64,000 nt of DNA from Pseudanabaena sp. BC1403 (GCF_002914585.1 NZ_PDDM01000002.1:1-64000), one strand, 5' to 3'. Counted from the stretch's first letter, positions 43,442 to 51,798 are shown. Numbers and translations: made by a program. Notes: a model not told the origin generated them from the letters alone.

Positions 43442-44767
43442 CTAAGCTCTAACTCGAACTACGTCAGGTTCTGAACTAGGAATAATTGGTTCTACCAATG
43501 GCAACCCGATCACTCGAAACCCAAGCTTCTCAAACCAAGGAATCGTCCAACCAAAGCGCATTTTTGTGAGAAAATACTTCTCAAATCCAGCTTTCATCCA
43601 AGACACCCAGATCCCGTGATAGATTAGGGCGCGTTTGCGATCGCCTGCCGCATCAGGCAAAAGCGGATCGGCGAGAAACAATGCTCCAGTATTACCAAAA
43701 TCCGCGAAGCAAACTGCTTGTAGGGTTGGTCTCAATTGATTGCCAGAAGTAACTCCTAGCTCTAAGGCAATATTCTGGGCAACTGCTAACGCCATTTCTT
43801 CAGACATCAATCCCACTTTAGGAGCGCCCGTAGGAATTGGAGTTTGTTCCACTGGCTTCAGTTGTGTGACCACACCCACAGAGTAAATCGATTCAAAGGA
43901 TGGATGACGGTAAGTAGACAAAACTGGGATGAATCCCTTGGCATCAGTTAGCCCTTCTGCTTCACGGAGGAATTTAGGTCCACGGAAAGGAGGTAATACC
44001 ATCGTAAATTTAGAAGAAATTACACGCCCATCGACTAAATGCACAGCATCACGTTCAAAATGAGAAATGGCAGTATTTTCCATCAGTTCAATTTCCCGCT
44101 CAGCCATAAATTTACGCATCAGCCATTGTGAGCTTGCCATTCCGCCAATACCTAGATGTCCTGCATAGGGTTCTGAAGTAATGAAGGTGATCGGCACTTG
44201 CGATCGCAGTCCTCTTCTCTTCAAATCATCATGGATCAAAAAAGCAAATTCATAGGCAGGACCAAAACAACTCGCTCCTGGTGATGCACCCACCACGATT
44301 GGTCCTGGATTAGCTAGGAATTTCTGCCATGCTTCATCAGCCAAGAGTGCATGGTGTGGATTGCAAATCGATTGAGTATAACCGCCTTCGGCCCCTAAGC
44401 CCTTCAAAGCGTCCATCGCCAGTTCAGGCCCAGTCGCAATCACCGCATAGTCATAGTCCAAAATGCGATCGCTCTGGCATTGCGAATCAATCTCTCTCAT
44501 CCTGATTTGCCGCGACTTCGGATCGATCGCTGTAACCGCCGCATGGATAAACTCAATGTCATGCTTAGGGACTGTTTTGGCTAAATCCAATTGAATACTA
44601 GCCAGAGTTTTTAATCCCAATGCTACCCAAGGTAGGGAAGGAACAAAGGTAAATTTTGGTTGATTGGAAATAATTGTAATCTTGTGTTCGCGGGGCAAGA
44701 CATGTCTCAATTCATAGGCGGCAGGTAATCCGCCTAATCCAGCACCAATCACAACAATACGAGCCAT
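43442..44767 (-). CDS. sqr: Sulfide:quinone oxidoreductase
   Basis: The 441-residue FAD protein has the Rossmann start IVVIGAGLGGLPAAYELRHV, a second GG motif in YDYAVIATGPELAMDALKGL, and IVVGASPGASCFGPAYEFAF. Cysteines C135 (SICNPHH), C167 (GASCFG) and C353 (AVCFADFG) match the three conserved SQR cysteines that bind FAD and pass sulfur. The C-terminus has an amphipathic, hydrophobic region (WVSWMKAGFEKYFLTKMRFG). SQR oxidises sulfide to sulfane sulfur and reduces plastoquinone, feeding cytochrome b6f and photosystem I. It heads the operon with arsR, DUF3122, SCP2-like, rhodanese and RND genes. Confidence 0.9.
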   Translation of the reverse strand: MARIVVIGAGLGGLPAAYELRHVLPREHKITIISNQPKFTFVPSLPWVALGLKTLASIQLDLAKTVPKHDIEFIHAAVTAIDPKSRQIRMREIDSQCQSDRILDYDYAVIATGPELAMDALKGLGAEGGYTQSICNPHHALLADEAWQKFLANPGPIVVGASPGASCFGPAYEFAFLIHDDLKRRGLRSQVPITFITSEPYAGHLGIGGMASSQWLMRKFMAEREIELMENTAISHFERDAVHLVDGRVISSKFTMVLPPFRGPKFLREAEGLTDAKGFIPVLSTYRHPSFESIYSVGVVTQLKPVEQTPIPTGAPKVGLMSEEMALAVAQNIALELGVTSGNQLRPTLQAVCFADFGNTGALFLADPLLPDAAGDRKRALIYHGIWVSWMKAGFEKYFLTKMRFGWTIPWFEKLGFRVIGLPLVEPIIPSSEPDVVRVRA

Positions 44768-44857
44768 AATAGCGACTCCAAAAAAATAAATGTTTATTAA
44801 AAATTTTTATTAAATGCTCCTAGTGTGGGGATGGTACAAAGCACTATCCTCACACCT

Positions 44858-45076
44858 TCACTCTCTCACTCCTAGTTTTTGCAGTACCACAATCAACGGA
44901 CACCATTTAGTAAAAGCAGATTGCAGCAAGTTTAGTCCAACAAATGCAGTCAGAAATAGCCAGTTGACATTAATCAGCGATAGGGACAAGCTGATTAAAA
45001 CCATACTGCCTGCGACTAAGCGCAACCACTGCGATTGATTCCAAGATCGGTTACTACTAATCATCGGTTTCTGCAT
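44858..45076 (-). CDS. DUF2892 / YgaP-like small membrane protein
   Basis: The 72-residue protein has two hydrophobic helices (LRLVAGSMVLISLSLSLINV and WLFLTAFVGLNLLQSAFTKW), the latter followed by CPLIVVLQKLGV. This is the DUF2892 pattern, which is fused to rhodanese in E. coli YgaP. In that protein the membrane part is thought to help move the sulfur product. It is the first gene of the sqr operon, 90 bp upstream of sqr and 26 bp from the putative ArsR operator. Confidence 0.82.
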   Translation of the reverse strand: MQKPMISSNRSWNQSQWLRLVAGSMVLISLSLSLINVNWLFLTAFVGLNLLQSAFTKWCPLIVVLQKLGVRE

Positions 45077-45101
45077 TGTGCTTTTAAAATTAATAAAATG
45101 A

Positions 45102-45115
45102 TTATATCACTATAA
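45102..45115. promoter_or_regulatory. Putative ArsR operator upstream of the sqr operon
   Basis: TTATATCACTATAA has perfect 5-bp arms around TCAC and lies 26 bp before the first gene. The core ATATCACTATA recurs (inverted) in the palindrome before the second arsR gene at 54886-54903. Confidence 0.55.
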
Positions 45116-45283
45116 AGTAATTTAGTTAATAAATTGAAATATTTTGAAACTTATTAGTTTTTTGAATTAAATGTAGTAATTAAGTAGGATGGATTAGCGA
45201 TCGCGTAACCCATCATTTTGCTAATGAATGCGTTAGTGCAAGGTAACTAATCCATTAGCAAAAATGGCTGTAACTTGTTAATT

Positions 45284-45691
45284 TCATTTACATCCGCACT
45301 TACCTTTGTGGTCATCTTCTCCACCATGTGTATGTTCCACCTCATGATCGCGATCGCGTTCCTCTTGAGTCTTCACAATTAACGAACCCGCAAGGTAAGC
45401 AGTTACGGCAGTATCGGGATCGGTTTCGGAAGTGACAAATGGTTTGATATCTTTGGCTTCCAGTCGGCAAAATAATTCATTTCCCATACTGCCGCTAATC
45501 AGTACCTGCACAAGATCCAATGGATGGGTTTCTTTAGGAGAGCTTTCATGGAAGCTTTCGGCTTTAGTGAGTTGTAACAGTTGTTTATCTTGAATAAATG
45601 TGTCGTCCACATCATAGATCCAGAATTTCTGGCAATGTCCGAGATGCCCTGTTACATTGGTTTGGTTTTGGCTAGATACGGCAATTTTCAT
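45284..45691 (-). CDS. NifX/NifB-domain protein with a His/Cys-rich tail
   Basis: The 135-residue protein begins MKIAVSSQNQTNVTGHLGHC and continues QKFWIYDVDD, LDLVQVLISGSMGNELFCRL, and PDTAVTAYLAGSL. This is the dinitrogenase iron-molybdenum cofactor biosynthesis (NifX/NafY/NifB C-terminal) fold that carries metal-sulfur clusters. It ends in a metal-binding tail of HEVEHTHGGEDDHKGKCGCK. No nif gene is nearby, so a nitrogenase role is unlikely. Placed between the rogue psbA and the sqr operon, it may carry Fe-S or metal-sulfide clusters under sulfidic conditions. Confidence 0.85.
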   Translation of the reverse strand: MKIAVSSQNQTNVTGHLGHCQKFWIYDVDDTFIQDKQLLQLTKAESFHESSPKETHPLDLVQVLISGSMGNELFCRLEAKDIKPFVTSETDPDTAVTAYLAGSLIVKTQEERDRDHEVEHTHGGEDDHKGKCGCK

Positions 45692-45790
45692 GAGTTAGTT
45701 TCTTTGCTTTTTCAGTAAGAAGGTGTTGCCGTTTTCAGTTTTCCGTAGGCAAACTGAAAACTATGATGGAGACAGAAGTGCTAATTGTTT

Positions 45791-45938
45791 AGAGCGTGGT
45801 TTGAGAAGTCTTTTACCCCCCTCTAATTCCCACTCCTTGCAAAGGGGGATGATTCAAGTTTCCCCTCTTTGCAAGGCGGGGGGATGGGGGGTAAAAGCAG
45901 AAATTTATGCTAGTTAGGAGACTTCTCAAACACGCTCT
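45791..45938. mobile_element. MITE-like element abutting the psbA stop codon
   Basis: Ends AGAGCGTGGTTTGAGAAGTC and GACTTCTCAAACACGCTCT are inverted with one extra base. The body contains a C/G-run repeat pair and no ORF. The right end touches the last codon of psbA. The ends resemble those of IS5-group elements, by memory. Confidence 0.65.
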
Positions 45939-47011
45939 TAGGCAGAAATCTCAGGAGATGTGAGTGCTAATGGGATTGGAAAGTTATGTCCATTAGGCGA
46001 TCGCATAACCTCAATCCCAAGATTTGCTCGATTTAGCAGATCGGCCTGAGTCCGAATTGGATGACCAGAATCATCTAAAATCGATTGCTGGAAATTAAAT
46101 CCATTGAGATTAAAACTCATTGCGCCGATACCTAATGCGGCAAACCAAATACCGATCGTTGGTAATGCGGCTAAGAGAAAGTGTGTAGTCCGACTATTCC
46201 TCAGAGACAGGGTTGGGATCAACAATCTGCCTAGGTAACCACTGTGGCTAGCAAGCAGGTTATAGGTAGTTTCCTCTTGACCAAATTTATAGCCGAGGTT
46301 AGCCGATTCAATCTCTGTCGTCTCGCGAATTAGGCTAGAGGTAACGAGAGAGCCGTGGAGTGAACTCAAAAGCGCACCACCAAAAATTCCAGCTACTCCA
46401 ATCATATGGAACGGATGCATCAAGACGTTATGCTTTGCTTGAAGCGAGAGCATGAAATAGAATGTACCCGAAATTCCCAAAGGCATTCCTTCAGAAAAGC
46501 TTCCCTGTCCGATTGGGTAGATAAACAGTACAGCTGTGGCTGCGGCTACAGGAGCAGAAAAGGCTACGGCAATCCACGGACGCATTCCTAGTCGGTAGCT
46601 CAATTCCCATTGCCGACCGAGATAAGCCCAGATGCCAATCAGAAAATGAAACACGATCATCTGATAAGGCCCGCCATTATATAGCCATTCATCGATCGAG
46701 TCTGCTTCCCACAAGGGATAAAAGTGGAGTCCGATCGCTGCTGAAGTTGGTACTACAGCAGCAGTAATCATGTTGTTATGCGCCATCAGCGATCCTGCAA
46801 TGGGGGCGCGAATACCCTCCATATCAACGGATGGAGCATTGGCGATCGCTAGTACAAAAACAATCGCAGCCACGAGCAATGTGGGGATTGCGAGAATACC
46901 AAACCAGCCGATATATAAACGGTTGTTGGTACTTGTGATCCAGTCAGAAAAGACTTGCCAAGAGTTTGCTGGATCAAGCTTTGACTGTTTTGGGAAGATA
47001 TAAGTTGTCAT
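45938..47011 (-). CDS. psbA: Rogue (sentinel-type) photosystem II D1 protein
   Basis: A 357-residue D1 homolog, offset +4 to +5 from standard numbering. Retained: Tyr-Z (Y161), H118, H190, H198 (P680), H215 and the H337 position. Lost manganese-cluster ligands: D170 to E (EGMPLG), E189 to K (QAKHN), H332 to R, E333 to S (VMRSPN), D342 to P (FPIPLA). A344 is followed by an 8-residue tail. The QB loop also differs (LIPTLS for FQYAS). Rogue D1s are thought to give photosystem II that cannot evolve oxygen. W at position 131 argues against the chlorophyll f synthase subtype. It shares its strand with petC and sqr. Confidence 0.93.
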   Translation of the reverse strand: MTTYIFPKQSKLDPANSWQVFSDWITSTNNRLYIGWFGILAIPTLLVAAIVFVLAIANAPSVDMEGIRAPIAGSLMAHNNMITAAVVPTSAAIGLHFYPLWEADSIDEWLYNGGPYQMIVFHFLIGIWAYLGRQWELSYRLGMRPWIAVAFSAPVAAATAVLFIYPIGQGSFSEGMPLGISGTFYFMLSLQAKHNVLMHPFHMIGVAGIFGGALLSSLHGSLVTSSLIRETTEIESANLGYKFGQEETTYNLLASHSGYLGRLLIPTLSLRNSRTTHFLLAALPTIGIWFAALGIGAMSFNLNGFNFQQSILDDSGHPIRTQADLLNRANLGIEVMRSPNGHNFPIPLALTSPEISA

Positions 47012-47116
47012 GATTATTACTCTTTTTCAATACAATTCAATACAAAAGTGAATAGAATGTAACTGAACTGAGAAGTTTAAACAGGTTGAGATTGCCGTTC
47101 TAGATAATTAGTCTTT

Positions 47117-47653
47117 CTATACCCACCAAGGCTTTTGACCAGTGCGAGGATCGTTTTCTGTCCAAGGTGCTAACAAAATTTTGTTGTCAACGACTGCAAC
47201 TTTGACAATCTTGAGTGGTAGAGGCGCGGGTCCACGCACAACGGTTCCATCAGGAGCATAGCGAGAACCATGACAGGGACATTGAAACTGTTGATCCATC
47301 GGGTTCCAAGGGAAAGTGCAACCGAGATGAGTACAGTTATCGACAATGCCGATGTTGTCAAGAGTGCTATCGGCTGTAACAATCAGATAAGTGGGTTCTC
47401 CTGCTAATCCTGCAACTAGAGCGCGAGTTTCTGCTGGTTCAGCCAAGATTTGTGAGGCGGGAATTATTTTGCCAAATACATCCTTAGCAAGAATAGCTCC
47501 ACCTTCGCCAACGGCTTCTGATGGCGGAACAAAGAAATTACCAAAGGGATAGAGAGCAGAACCTGCGGTTACTGCGATCGCCGATCCAGTAATGAAGTTT
47601 AGTAATTTCCGCCTTGATAGAGACGGGCTTTCGAGAGGAAGACTATTTTCCAT
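47117..47653 (-). CDS. petC: Rieske iron-sulfur protein of cytochrome b6f (PetC paralog)
   Basis: The 178-residue protein has a twin-arginine-like start (SRRKLLNFITGSAIAVTAGS) serving as membrane anchor, a flexible linker with a Gly-Glu-rich hinge, and the Rieske fold. Cluster ligands are C107 and H109 in CTHLGC, and C125 and H128 in CPCHGSRY. The disulfide cysteines are C112 and C127, and VVRGPAPLPL follows. It is shorter in the hinge and differs from major PetC (e.g. HGSRY rather than HGSQY). No petA is adjacent, unlike the usual petCA operon. It is therefore probably an alternative isoform, cotranscribed with rogue psbA 105 bp downstream. Confidence 0.9.
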   Translation of the reverse strand: MENSLPLESPSLSRRKLLNFITGSAIAVTAGSALYPFGNFFVPPSEAVGEGGAILAKDVFGKIIPASQILAEPAETRALVAGLAGEPTYLIVTADSTLDNIGIVDNCTHLGCTFPWNPMDQQFQCPCHGSRYAPDGTVVRGPAPLPLKIVKVAVVDNKILLAPWTENDPRTGQKPWWV

Positions 47654-48107
47654 GAAGAGACTCTGTAAGAAATGACATTAATGTCAAACAAATTGCAAAA
47701 AATTGCAGCAATAGAGGAAGACGTAATTCTTGAAGTATTGCAATGTTTTTTGTAACCTATCCTAATATAACTTATTAGTAATATGATTGAACAAGATTAA
47801 TCTTAAGCCTAAGTTAAGTTTATTGTCTATACGACTCTAACCTTATACTAGATATAGATTTTAGCTTTTTCACAAGTCATGAGTAGTTAGTAGCTTCATC
47901 GTAAAGAACTATATGGTTTTAGGACAACTCATATAATTTATACGGGATGTTATACGTCAGAATGTCATGCTGATTTTTGTTCCTATTACTTTTCCATAGG
48001 TTAGACTTAGGTATAGAGTTTTACCGATTTTCTAGCTTTATTTAATGGATGGGAAGTAGAAAAGATATTCAACCACTTTATATGCGATCGCGCTAGAGAT
48101 AATCGTT
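47654..48107. other. AT-rich divergent spacer, 454 bp
   Basis: No ORF is convincing. It should hold promoters for petC/psbA (minus) and DUF4079 (plus). AATATAACTTATTAGTAATATG (47763-47784 region) is an AT-rich imperfect palindrome that could be a regulator site. Confidence 0.5.
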
Positions 48108-48593
48108 ATGAATTCAGAAACTTTATCGGCTCTCAAACCCTATCTCAGTTTTTTTCATCCAATTATGATGTGGGTATTGCTGGGTATTACTATCTATGCG
48201 ATGTATCTGGGTGTGCAAGTTCGTCGCACCAGACTAGCAGAAGGTGATATTAAGAAAGAAATGATCAAAGGTAAATTCGCGATTCGTCATCACCAAATTG
48301 GTTCTATCGTTCTAGCCATAATGGTATTGGGAGCGATCGGTGGAATTGTGGCGACATATATAAGTAGTGGCAAGATTTTCATTAACGCCCATTTGTTTGC
48401 TGGTTTAGGAATGGTGGGTGCGATCGCAATTTCGGCAGCACTAGTTCCATTTATGCAAAAACATAACTGGGTTCGCAAAGTTCATGTGGCGATCAATATG
48501 GTCGTGATGGGACTGTTTGGTTGGCAAGCTTTAACAGGTGTGCAAATCGTCCAGAAGATTTTGGCTTCGATGAATGCACCTGCTGCTGGGTAA
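48108..48593 (+). CDS. DUF4079 membrane protein
   Basis: The 161-residue protein has four hydrophobic helices (PIMMWVLLGITIYAMYLGVQ; IGSIVLAIMVLGAIGGIVAT; HLFAGLGMVGAIAISAALVP; VHVAINMVVMGLFGWQALTG). Histidines lie near the helix ends in FHPIMMW, RHHQIGS, NAHLF and KVHVAINM, which resembles b561-type heme ligation. DUF4079 is cyanobacterial with no proven function. A role in electron transfer next to the Rieske/D1 pair is a guess. It starts a plus-strand operon with the hydrolase and rhodanese genes, divergent from petC. Confidence 0.82.
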   Translation: MNSETLSALKPYLSFFHPIMMWVLLGITIYAMYLGVQVRRTRLAEGDIKKEMIKGKFAIRHHQIGSIVLAIMVLGAIGGIVATYISSGKIFINAHLFAGLGMVGAIAISAALVPFMQKHNWVRKVHVAINMVVMGLFGWQALTGVQIVQKILASMNAPAAG

Positions 48594-48636
48594 TTTATAT
48601 CCAAAACAATTTTAAAACAATATAAATGAGAAACTG

Positions 48637-49530
48637 ATGTTTATACCTCGTGGTTTTGGCGAACGTTGGATCGTGACCAAACTCGGCAGGATGGTCTATT
48701 ACACGGCTCAAGGAGAACCATGGAATGAACATACTCCAACAGCAGCATTAGTCTTCCTGCACGGCTTTGGCGGTGGTTCCTCCGCCTACGAATGGTCAAA
48801 AGTATATCCAGCTTTTGCCGCAGATTATCAAGTCTTGGCTCCTGATTTGATTGGTTGGGGGCGATCAGAGCATCCCCCTCGCAGCTACCAAGCCGAAGAT
48901 TACATCGGAATTATTATAGAATTCATGGAGCAGACCTGTTCCGTTCCTACAACGGTAATTGCCTCGTCATTGACAGCAGCGTTTACGATTCGGGCAGCGA
49001 TCGAACGCCCAGAGTTATTCAAGTCATTGATTGTCACGACAGCTTCTGGTTTAGGTGAGTTTGGCAAAGACTATCGCCGTAGCGGTTTCGCCCAGTTTGC
49101 TCAGGTTGCTAATATCCCACTTCTCAATCAACTGCTTTACGGTACGGGCGTGGCAAACAGCTTTGGCATTCGCAGCTTTTTGGAGCAACGCCAGTTTGCT
49201 AATGCAGCGCGAGTTTACCCTGAAATTGTCGAGGCGTATCTGCAATCAGCTCAACGTGACAATGCGGAGTATGCAGCCCTCTCCTTCGTTCGGGGTGATT
49301 TATGCTTTGATTTATCTTCATACATCACAAAATTGACGGTTCCAACCGCCATGATTTGGGGCAAGGGTTCTGAGTTCACAAACCCTAATGTCGGTCGTCA
49401 GCTCGCTGCGATGAATCCTCAAGCCATTCGTCGCTTTTACTATCTGGATGATGTCGGATTTACACCCCAACTAGAACAACCTGCGGTCACGATCGGACTA
49501 ATTCGCCAGATTTTGCCATTGCTTGAGTAG
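48637..49530 (+). CDS. Alpha/beta hydrolase fold protein without catalytic His
   Basis: The 297-residue protein has ALVFLHGFGGGSSAYEWSKV (oxyanion region), LAPDLIGWGRSEHPPRSYQA, and the nucleophile region TVIASSLTAAFTIRAAIERP, with Ser after Ser instead of G-x-S-x-G. At the C-terminus, where the catalytic His normally sits, it has YLDDVGFTPQLEQPAVT with Phe. So hydrolysis by the standard triad is unlikely. Similar cyanobacterial proteins exist; their function is unknown to me. It lies 43 bp after DUF4079 and 41 bp before the rhodanese, in the same operon. Confidence 0.8.
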   Translation: MFIPRGFGERWIVTKLGRMVYYTAQGEPWNEHTPTAALVFLHGFGGGSSAYEWSKVYPAFAADYQVLAPDLIGWGRSEHPPRSYQAEDYIGIIIEFMEQTCSVPTTVIASSLTAAFTIRAAIERPELFKSLIVTTASGLGEFGKDYRRSGFAQFAQVANIPLLNQLLYGTGVANSFGIRSFLEQRQFANAARVYPEIVEAYLQSAQRDNAEYAALSFVRGDLCFDLSSYITKLTVPTAMIWGKGSEFTNPNVGRQLAAMNPQAIRRFYYLDDVGFTPQLEQPAVTIGLIRQILPLLE

Positions 49531-49571
49531 ATTTTTAAGTAGATTTTTATAAAGAGATTTAGGAGTAGACC

Positions 49572-50072
49572 ATGCAAAAATCATATCAGTTCGTTCTCAA
49601 TCTCTTTCTAGTAGTTGGGATCAGTTTGTTTGCGATCGCATGGAGTCCTGCGATCGCATCAGCACCAATAGATAAACCTAATATGCTGTCAGGTATTCAA
49701 GGATATCCTCGACTGGAAATGGCTTTGGATAAATATCTCATGGCAATTCCATCGGGATACTACACGATCGCAAATATCGAAGAATTAAAAAGTCTCATGG
49801 CTGACCATCAAGCCCTATTAGTCGATGTGCGCGAGCCATCGGAATATCAATCGAGGCATATCCCCAGCGCTATCAATATTCCACTGCGGACGATATCGCG
49901 CAATTTAAACAAAATTCCTAGCGATCGCCCTGTAATTTTATACTGTTCCACTGGCTATCGATCTGCGATGGGCGTAATGACCTTGCATCTGCTGAATTAT
50001 GACAATGCAAAAGGCTTTCCGCCAAGCTTAGTTGGTTGGGAAAAGGCTGGTGAAGCGATCGCTAAAAGTTAG
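49572..50072 (+). CDS. Exported rhodanese-like sulfurtransferase
   Basis: The 166-residue protein begins with a signal peptide (LFLVVGISLFAIAWSPAIAS-AP). The mature part has one rhodanese domain: LLVDVREPSEYQSRHIPSAI, NIPLRTISRNL, and the active-site loop YCSTGYRSA with the catalytic Cys in VILYCSTGYR. It would act in the periplasm or thylakoid lumen, for example on sulfane sulfur formed outside the cytoplasm. It is the third gene of the DUF4079 operon and complements the cytoplasmic rhodanese at 41530-41883. Confidence 0.9.
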   Translation: MQKSYQFVLNLFLVVGISLFAIAWSPAIASAPIDKPNMLSGIQGYPRLEMALDKYLMAIPSGYYTIANIEELKSLMADHQALLVDVREPSEYQSRHIPSAINIPLRTISRNLNKIPSDRPVILYCSTGYRSAMGVMTLHLLNYDNAKGFPPSLVGWEKAGEAIAKS

Positions 50073-50181
50073 ATATTCGTCTGTAATGTTCTACAGGCTT
50101 AATTTGTGGCGTATTATGAGAAAGTTTATCTCCATCCCATTCACCATGCTGGATATTATCTAGGCGCGAAACCGACGATCG

Positions 50182-50880
50182 CTAGTCGTTCAATATCTTT
50201 TTGCTGATTACCGCTCCATCGATATCAAGTTCATAGGCGATCGGTATGCCTGTTGCTAGCTCTAACTCTGTCACTTGCGATGGATTGAGGCGATCGAGCA
50301 TCATGATGATCGATCGCAGAGAGTTCCCGTGAGCAGTAATCAGGACATTATCGCCTTGTAGAAGATGTGGCAGAATACGGCTCTTGAAATAAGCATTTAC
50401 CCGCTTTTGGGTATCTTCTAAACTTTCTCCCCCTGGTGGTCGGATATTGTAAGATCGCCGCCACGCATAAACCTGTTCGCTGCCATACTTCTCAGCAGTA
50501 TCCGCTTTGTTTAAGCCCTGCAAATCGCCATAAAATCGCTCATTGAGAGCTTCATTCGTAAAAATAGGGAGTTCTTCCTCTGGGTTGCCATCATAGCTAT
50601 TCCATCCATGCCAAACTTGGTCAGATTTTTCATGCTTAATAATCGGGATTTTGCCACCACAAATATCATCACGTTCCGTCAAACAGATCATTGCTGTTTC
50701 GATCGCCCGAATTAATCTACTGGTGAAACAAACATTTACTCGATAATCGCTGAGCCGACAAGATGCGATCGTTGCTTCTGCACGACCACGTTCGTTGAGA
50801 GGAACATCGACCCATCCTGTAAATTTATTGAGAGCATTCCAAAGGCTTTGTCCGTGACGAATCAATATGAGTTGAGCCAT
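50182..50880 (-). CDS. gpmA: 2,3-bisphosphoglycerate-dependent phosphoglycerate mutase
   Basis: The 232-residue protein has the phosphohistidine motif LILIRHGQSLWNALNKFTGW, VPLNERGRAEATIAS, CFTSRLIRAIETAMICL, NERFYGDLQGLNKADTAEKY, and VLITAHGNSLRSIIMMLD, giving both catalytic histidines. It interconverts 3- and 2-phosphoglycerate in glycolysis. The C-terminus is near normal. Many cyanobacteria use the independent GpmI instead or in addition. Its presence within the sulfide island has no obvious sulfur link. Confidence 0.92.
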   Translation of the reverse strand: MAQLILIRHGQSLWNALNKFTGWVDVPLNERGRAEATIASCRLSDYRVNVCFTSRLIRAIETAMICLTERDDICGGKIPIIKHEKSDQVWHGWNSYDGNPEEELPIFTNEALNERFYGDLQGLNKADTAEKYGSEQVYAWRRSYNIRPPGGESLEDTQKRVNAYFKSRILPHLLQGDNVLITAHGNSLRSIIMMLDRLNPSQVTELELATGIPIAYELDIDGAVISKKILND

Positions 50881-50955
50881 GATTATTCTCTTTTTAAAAT
50901 TAGTTGCTAATCAGCCTGAATGGAAGCTCGAAGCGAAACTTACGTAACCTGTAAT

Positions 50956-51354
50956 TTAATCCCACCATAAAAATAATTCTTTGGTCGAGATAAGCGATCG
51001 CTTCAAAATTTCTAAGCCAAAGTTTTCATCGTCAAAATTAATTCCTTCAATCATTTCCTGTAATTCTGCTGGAATCTCTTGCTGAGATTCTTGGAGCATA
51101 TTGATCATGTCATCGGTACAGCCAAACCCTTGATCAATTGTATCAGGACAAAATTCGTAAATCTCTAGGGCAAGCTCGGTTAGATCGTCAGGCAAATTGC
51201 TAAAGGTCACTATTAATTGATCGGACTCTACCTCAGTCAGTTCTATACCATATTTGGCATCCCAAACTTGAAGCTTTTGGATAATATCCGCAGTATCAAG
51301 ATCATAGTTACAGCCATTCGTTCCCTTTTCTAGAAGCTTTTGATACTTGTCCAT
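50956..51354 (-). CDS. DUF4253-like protein
   Basis: From ATG 51354 (MDKYQKLLEKGTNGCNYDLD) the protein has 132 residues. The frame opens six codons earlier at a TTG. It is acidic and soluble. The pattern IYEFCPDTIDQGFGCTDDMI followed by LEILKRSLISTKELFLWWD at the C-terminus matches DUF4253. Family function is unknown; members often sit near toxin or secretion systems. Monocistronic. Confidence 0.7.
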   Translation of the reverse strand: MDKYQKLLEKGTNGCNYDLDTADIIQKLQVWDAKYGIELTEVESDQLIVTFSNLPDDLTELALEIYEFCPDTIDQGFGCTDDMINMLQESQQEIPAELQEMIEGINFDDENFGLEILKRSLISTKELFLWWD

Positions 51355-51475
51355 AATTTTCTGCCGATTCAAACATGAAATGTGACGGATTTAGGAATCA
51401 TATAACGATTTTTAACAGGTACGATAGCCAAGATATTTTTCGTTATACAGCAATGAAAGTTCTGATGGCAAAGCC

Positions 51476-51625
51476 ATGCAATTTAAAGCTAAAACTTTAG
51501 AAGCAATCAATAATAGTATTGAGAATCCTAACTACCAACCCAATACTCAAAGCAGTCAAGTCCAAGACCAATCTCGTGGGTTAACGAAAGATGTAGAATC
51601 TCAAATTCGGGAAGATTGGCACTAA
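51476..51625 (+). CDS. Small hypothetical protein, 49 residues
   Basis: The frame runs from ATG 51476 to TAA 51623-51625. It encodes MQFKAKTLEAINNSIENPNY, then a Gln/Ser-rich stretch ending LTKDVESQIREDWH. I do not recognise it, and no strong ribosome site precedes it. It sits in a 457-bp gap and is the only plausible frame there. It may be a fragment of a larger former gene. Confidence 0.35.
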   Translation: MQFKAKTLEAINNSIENPNYQPNTQSSQVQDQSRGLTKDVESQIREDWH

Positions 51626-51761
51626 AGCAGCAAGAGTCCCACACGCTAACAGTTAAAAGTTGGTAAGTAGCTAGGCTCAATTAAATATAAAGACCCAAAA
51701 GCTGTATTTTTTAATTATGCCTACTCCTTGCCCACAGAAGAATAAGCGTTATAAAGTGAAT

Positions 51762-51798
51762 AATTAGTGGTGCGCGGCGGAGCCGCGCACCATTAATT
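51762..51798. terminator. Hairpin downstream of the methyltransferase-like gene
   Basis: AATTAGTGGTGCGCGGC pairs with GCCGCGCACCATTAATT with one wobble, around GGA. It can terminate the minus-strand gene ending at 51830. Confidence 0.75.

Noticed and set aside
45284-45691. Evidence for nitrogen fixation
   Set aside because: A lone NifX-domain protein is not enough; no other nif gene is in the window.
45938-47011. Chlorophyll f synthase (ChlF) or FaRLiP cluster
   Set aside because: Position 131 is Trp, not the Asp I recall from the Q-D motif, and no far-red phytochrome, apc or psa/psb paralogs surround the gene.
45938-47011. Ordinary oxygen-evolving psbA
   Set aside because: Five manganese-cluster ligands are substituted, all at positions anchored by well-conserved flanking sequence.
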